The notes under the pieces: model-generated
What the model saw: only the letters and a program-made list of their open reading frames with translations
Told to the model about the DNA's origin: nothing
Databases searched by the model: none
Assembly: GCF_000023885.1 (NCBI RefSeq)
Contig: NC_013165.1
Coordinates: 2,666,001 to 2,730,000 of the forward strand
DNA: 64,000 nucleotides
Reading direction: 5' to 3'
Source: Slackia heliotrinireducens DSM 20476
GTDB lineage: Bacteria > Actinomycetota > Coriobacteriia > Coriobacteriales > Eggerthellaceae
Position numbers and translations under genes: made by a program
Part shown: positions 60,904-64,000 of the stretch, piece by piece
How positions within the stretch are numbered: position 1 is the first letter of the stretch
How the letters are laid out: the number at the start of each line of letters is the position of its first letter

Positions 60904-62109
60904 CTATGAGAACATCCGCACGTCCACTTCGGCGCCGGCGGCCAAACCCTCAAGATTGCGGCCAATGGCGAAAAACCCGTCGGCACGGCTGAGCTGCGAG
61001 ATGAGCCCGGATTTCCCGCGGATCGGCACCGCCGTAACCTGCCCGTCGCGTTGCTCAAGACGCACGGGAACCAGCTCGCTGCGGCCATGATTCGACGGAA
61101 CGCCCGCGGACAGCTTCGCCGCCACGGACAGGGCCTTCCGGTCGCCTGCCAGAAGCGGTCGCACCAGCTCGAGGAACATGAAGTAGGCCGCCACGGGATG
61201 CCCAGGCAGCCCGAACGCAGGCACACCGGCCACATCGGCGCACATGGTAGGTTTGCCTGGTTTGACGGCGATGCCGTGGAACAGCATCTCCCCCAGTTCG
61301 GACAGCACCCGTTCGGTGTTGTCCTTCCGCCCGGCCGACGACCCGCCCGACACAAGCACCATGTCGCAACTCTCCAGGGCCGCACGCACGGTGGCAAGCA
61401 GGACGTCGTACCGATCAGGCACGATGGGAAAACGGGTCACGTGAGCACCGCAAGCCTCTGCCGCCGACGCCAGCACCGGCGCGTTCACATCGCGCATCTG
61501 CGATGCCACGGGCACAGCATCCGTCGGCACAATCTCGTCTCCGGTTGAGATGACGCCTACGTTGACCTGCTCATACACCTCGCAATTGACCATGCCCAGG
61601 CTTGCCAGCGTACCCACGTGGTGCGGCAGCAACGTGGTTCCTGCAGAAATGAGCACCTCGCCAGGCTTCACATCGTCGTTCTCGAACACGATGTTGCCGC
61701 CGGGCGCCACGGGCTTCGCCACGCCCACGGTTCCGTCGCCGTACTCCTCGCAGTATTCCAGCATGACCACGGCATCGGCTCCGTCAGGCACCTGGCCGCC
61801 GGTGGGAATGCGCACGCAGGTCCCCGGCGAGCACGCCATTTCGGGCTTTGCCCCCATGTCCACTTCTCCCACCAACGTCAGCAGCGCAGGCAGGGCGTCC
61901 GAACAGCCGAACGTGTCGGCAGCCACAACCGCATAGCCGTCGACCGTCGAACGGTCGAAAGAGGGAACGCCCTCCTGAGCCACCACATCACGGGCCAGCA
62001 CGCAGCCTGCCGCCGCATCAAGCGGCACCTGCCGCACGCCGCGGCGTAGCGGGAAGAACCGATCGGCCACAGCCGAGCGCGCGTCATCCAGAGACACGAC
62101 TTCCAGCAT
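60904..62109 (-). CDS. moeA: Molybdopterin molybdenumtransferase
   Basis: A 401-residue MoeA that inserts molybdenum into adenylylated molybdopterin. Motifs are VPSFDRSTVDGYAV, IPTGGQVPDGADAVVMLEY, NVGVISTGDEIV, VLVSGGSSAGRKDNTERVL, AVKPGKPTMCADVAGVPAFGLPGHPVA. ATG 62109 follows GAGGAGG. With the fused MoeA gene downstream, it is well placed to serve the DmsA-like enzyme encoded next to it. The RSTVDG variant of the usual SAMDG motif places it in a subgroup distinct from the fused paralogue. Confidence 0.93.
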   Translation of the reverse strand: MLEVVSLDDARSAVADRFFPLRRGVRQVPLDAAAGCVLARDVVAQEGVPSFDRSTVDGYAVVAADTFGCSDALPALLTLVGEVDMGAKPEMACSPGTCVRIPTGGQVPDGADAVVMLEYCEEYGDGTVGVAKPVAPGGNIVFENDDVKPGEVLISAGTTLLPHHVGTLASLGMVNCEVYEQVNVGVISTGDEIVPTDAVPVASQMRDVNAPVLASAAEACGAHVTRFPIVPDRYDVLLATVRAALESCDMVLVSGGSSAGRKDNTERVLSELGEMLFHGIAVKPGKPTMCADVAGVPAFGLPGHPVAAYFMFLELVRPLLAGDRKALSVAAKLSAGVPSNHGRSELVPVRLEQRDGQVTAVPIRGKSGLISQLSRADGFFAIGRNLEGLAAGAEVDVRMFS

Positions 62110-62163
62110 CTAGCACCTCCTCACGCCGAGCGCAAAGACCCGGCAAATCGTTCATACAACCCG

Positions 62164-62700
62164 TCATCCCAGGATCGCCGCGTAGGCGAACAGGGCTGCC
62201 AATATACAAACGGCCACCCGCAAAGGCGTCCTTAAACTCCTGCTCAGGCCGACGTCTTTCAACAGCGATTTCATGCCGACACAGATATGCCAGGCCAGCA
62301 CTGCCGCCAGCACCGCCAAAGCCAGTCTCGGCACGAAGGGACCCGCCGCGAAGGCGCCCGGGTTCCGCATGCATACCACATGCACGGCCACCGCGCCGGC
62401 CAGCAGAACCCCCGTTACCCATTTCAGAACCAGGTGGCGCTTCTTGTTGATGCTGGGCGGAAACTCCGTGTCGGTCAGCTGCTCATAGCTGGTCACGACG
62501 CACAGCATCGCATGCACGGCCACAAGCCCCACGCCGATCCACACCGCCACACGCATGACCTGCGAATACGCCACCGACGGCGCAAAGCTGCCCAACAGCC
62601 CGTGGATCAGAAAGAAGCACACGACGACTGCGGTCACGACGCCGTTGGCGTGCCGCGACTTCGTACGCGGATGGGTCCTCCGTCCGTTCCGTTCGGCCAT
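62164..62700 (-). CDS. Small cytochrome-b-like membrane protein
   Basis: A 178-residue protein with about four hydrophobic helices after a basic N-terminus. Each helix carries a His: FLIHGLLGSF, LVAVHAMLCVV, AVAVHVVCM and LAWHICVGMKSLL. NKKRHLVLKWVTGVLL lies before the third. This resembles the haem-b anchor of succinate or fumarate reductase, but no dehydrogenase subunits are adjacent. It sits between fic and moeA on the same strand. A role in quinone-linked electron transfer is likely but unproven. Confidence 0.6.
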   Translation of the reverse strand: MAERNGRRTHPRTKSRHANGVVTAVVVCFFLIHGLLGSFAPSVAYSQVMRVAVWIGVGLVAVHAMLCVVTSYEQLTDTEFPPSINKKRHLVLKWVTGVLLAGAVAVHVVCMRNPGAFAAGPFVPRLALAVLAAVLAWHICVGMKSLLKDVGLSRSLRTPLRVAVCILAALFAYAAILG

Positions 62701-62718
62701 GCCCGGCGCTCCGACGGG

Positions 62719-63759
62719 TTACAACCAGCGGTAGGCGGTAGACCTGCCCGCGCCCAGCTTCTCCACCTCGCCGGCTTTCACCATCTTGCCCAGCGCGTTT
62801 TCCACGGTGGCTTCGCTGATGTCAGTGTTCGCGTCCAGAATCTGCCGCTTGGTCACAGGGCCTGCCGCCTGCCGGACGAAGGCTCGCACCCGCTCGGACT
62901 TGCCGCTGGGCGCATTGGCCGCCGCGTCCACGGCGTCGAAAAGGCGGCCGTACACCTTATGCAACAGCTCGAGCCAGTAAAGCACATAGGGCGAGTAGTC
63001 GTTTGCACCCCGATCCCAACCTTCCACGCTGCTGTTGAGGGCATCGTAGTAGGCCATGGCCTCGTCTTCGATAGTACGGTCCACGCTCATGTAGCGGGAC
63101 ACGTCGAAACCCGCCTTCCTCATCAACAGGTCGGCTAACAGGCGCGCGATGCGGCCGTTTCCCTCGTCGAAGGGGCGGATGCACATGAAGTCGACGGTGA
63201 ACACGGCGGCCTGCACCAACGGGTTGCCGGCGGAAACGGCGAAGGTATCTGCCAGGCTGTCGCAGGCGCCGCCTAACACCAACGGGGTCTCGAACGCCGT
63301 AATGGGGCTTACCGGCACCGCCTGGGAATGACCGTCCACCTGTACATATATATAGTCTTTCTTACGGTAGCGGCTTTTGCGGCCCAAATTGCGATGGCCG
63401 TACAGCGTCTCGAACAACTTAACCGCCGTCGCCGTGGTCAAGTCGAACGCATCCGGATCGGCGTTTATGAGCGCCAGCGCGTTGCCGTAGCCGATAACCT
63501 GCCGCTCGGTCTCGCCCACAGGATCGGCGCCTTCCATCAACTTGGCTGCACGGGCGGTGTCAATGGGAAACCCCTCGATACGCGTGGATGCAGCAACGCT
63601 GTCCGCCAAGGCAACCGCCTTCAGCGGCTCCAGCAGCTCGGGGTGCATCTGCTCGATCACACCGAGCTTTCCCCTGTCTTCATATACCCTCATATGTGCG
63701 TCGGCGATTTTGCCGCTGTACAGTTTCTGAGGAAGATGACCGTAGTCGAACGTACGCAT
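62719..63759 (-). CDS. Fic-domain protein with the catalytic His replaced by Arg
   Basis: A 346-residue Fic protein. An N-terminal inhibitory motif SVAASTRIEG (S58 to E62, S/T-x3-E-G) identifies the class II layout. The Fic core motif reads CIRPFDEGNGR, whereas active AMP-transferases have HPF; the catalytic His is Arg at residue 195, encoded by CGC. The remainder of the motif is normal. A C-terminal winged helix (KRQILDANTDISEATVENALGKMVKAG) ends the protein. ATG 63759 follows CAGGAGG. Adenylylation activity is probably lost or changed. Confidence 0.88.
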   Translation of the reverse strand: MRTFDYGHLPQKLYSGKIADAHMRVYEDRGKLGVIEQMHPELLEPLKAVALADSVAASTRIEGFPIDTARAAKLMEGADPVGETERQVIGYGNALALINADPDAFDLTTATAVKLFETLYGHRNLGRKSRYRKKDYIYVQVDGHSQAVPVSPITAFETPLVLGGACDSLADTFAVSAGNPLVQAAVFTVDFMCIRPFDEGNGRIARLLADLLMRKAGFDVSRYMSVDRTIEDEAMAYYDALNSSVEGWDRGANDYSPYVLYWLELLHKVYGRLFDAVDAAANAPSGKSERVRAFVRQAAGPVTKRQILDANTDISEATVENALGKMVKAGEVEKLGAGRSTAYRWL

Positions 63760-64000
63760 ACAGACCTCCTGCTTTGCAGTGCAGGCGCCTTATTCGCCAG
63801 GCGTCGTTTTTCCCTTGCTTTCTGCCTAGCATAGCAGACGGGAGGATGCTTTGCCTTATCCATATGTCTCATTTAGGCAAAATCAAACGATTTTTCTGCC
63901 TAATCCAGAAAGACATTTAGGCAATCTGGGGTATGTTGCCCATGGCTAACTCACAAAACCCGTTTTTTCTGCCTATCGTGCGTGCTTTAATACCTTCAAG
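63760..64000. promoter_or_regulatory. Upstream region of fic with five TGCCTA/TAGGCA boxes
   Basis: No gene is supported here. The hexamer TGCCTA occurs at 63823, 63897 and 63970 (spacing 74 and 73 bases), and its complement TAGGCA at 63874 and 63918. Two of the TGCCTA boxes follow a T-run. The region may contain binding sites for a regulator, possibly also of a gene beyond the window. Confidence 0.5.

Noticed and set aside
63823-63975. CRISPR array or tandem repeat at the window end
   Set aside because: Only six identical bases recur, in both orientations, and the intervening sequence is not spacer-like. A regulatory reading is better.
1-64000. tRNA, rRNA or integrated phage
   Set aside because: Reading both strands showed no tRNA-like cloverleaf with TTCGA arms at the expected spacing, no rRNA core and no phage structural genes. 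A tRNA scan was not possible, so a missed tRNA cannot be excluded.

Overview
The window is about 60% GC with dense, short-spaced genes. It looks like a chromosomal segment of an anaerobic gut actinobacterium of class Coriobacteriia, probably family Eggerthellaceae (a Slackia-like genome would fit). The reasons are the many flavin- and molybdopterin-based export reductases, a DmsABC-type complex, a LuxR regulator with a multi-pass membrane N-terminus, a DUF5692-type membrane protein, sortase-built pili and a TM1586-type nitroreductase. No rRNA, tRNA, CRISPR array, phage genes or replication origin were seen. The genus is inference.

Layout. 0-6.5 kb: end of an ECF transporter T subunit, a TetR regulator, isopentenyl-diphosphate isomerase, an unrecognised coiled-coil protein, 5-formyl-THF cyclo-ligase with a structured leader, and an oxalate/formate-type MFS carrier. 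6.7-9.6 kb: a 67-residue Cys-rich protein, the first copy of a 1,179-bp IS1595-type element, a TetR regulator and a flavin-fold protein. 9.7-21.1 kb: aldehyde dehydrogenase, a sodium-coupled NSS transporter, a proline-iminopeptidase-like hydrolase, transhydrogenase PntAB, nitroreductase, a PIN toxin-antitoxin pair, Hsp33 and a PAS-GGDEF diguanylate cyclase. 21.1-32.7 kb (minus strand): a GAF-GGDEF-EAL-PAS protein, a BTAD regulator, and a pilus operon (tip pilin, backbone pilin, class C sortase, minor pilin) split by the second, identical IS copy. 32.9-39.4 kb: glycerate kinase, then a TetR-linked module of DUF5692 protein, FMN-binding lipoprotein, Tat-exported flavoprotein reductase and membrane protein. 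39.5-43 kb: RarA, ThrH and an Rpn-type nuclease. 43.2-48.9 kb (minus strand): a cobalamin-riboswitch operon with two related lipoprotein-type domains, an exported CbiK-like chelatase and a BtuFCD-type ABC importer. 49-52.2 kb: two TetR regulators, each divergent from a gene (unknown membrane protein; radical SAM protein). 52.2-58.8 kb: membrane LuxR regulator divergent from a DmsA-B-B-C operon. 58.9-63.8 kb (minus strand): MoeA fused to a binding-protein domain, MoeA, a small cytochrome-b-like membrane protein and a Fic protein whose catalytic histidine is arginine.

How the parts fit. The two MoeA-type genes probably supply molybdenum cofactor to the adjacent DmsA enzyme. The flavoprotein module is a second, molybdenum-free route for anaerobic electron disposal. 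The riboswitch operon implies scavenging or processing of corrinoids outside the membrane. The pilus, cyclic-di-GMP and BTAD genes form a plausible surface-attachment island. Five TetR genes occur, and four have strong inverted repeats beside them or before the operon they adjoin. The most noteworthy points are the riboswitch operon with an in-frame stop that separates the chelatase from a domain, the IS insertion at the stop codon of the tip pilin gene, the His-to-Arg Fic protein, and the overlapping hairpins before the 5-formyl-THF cyclo-ligase gene.
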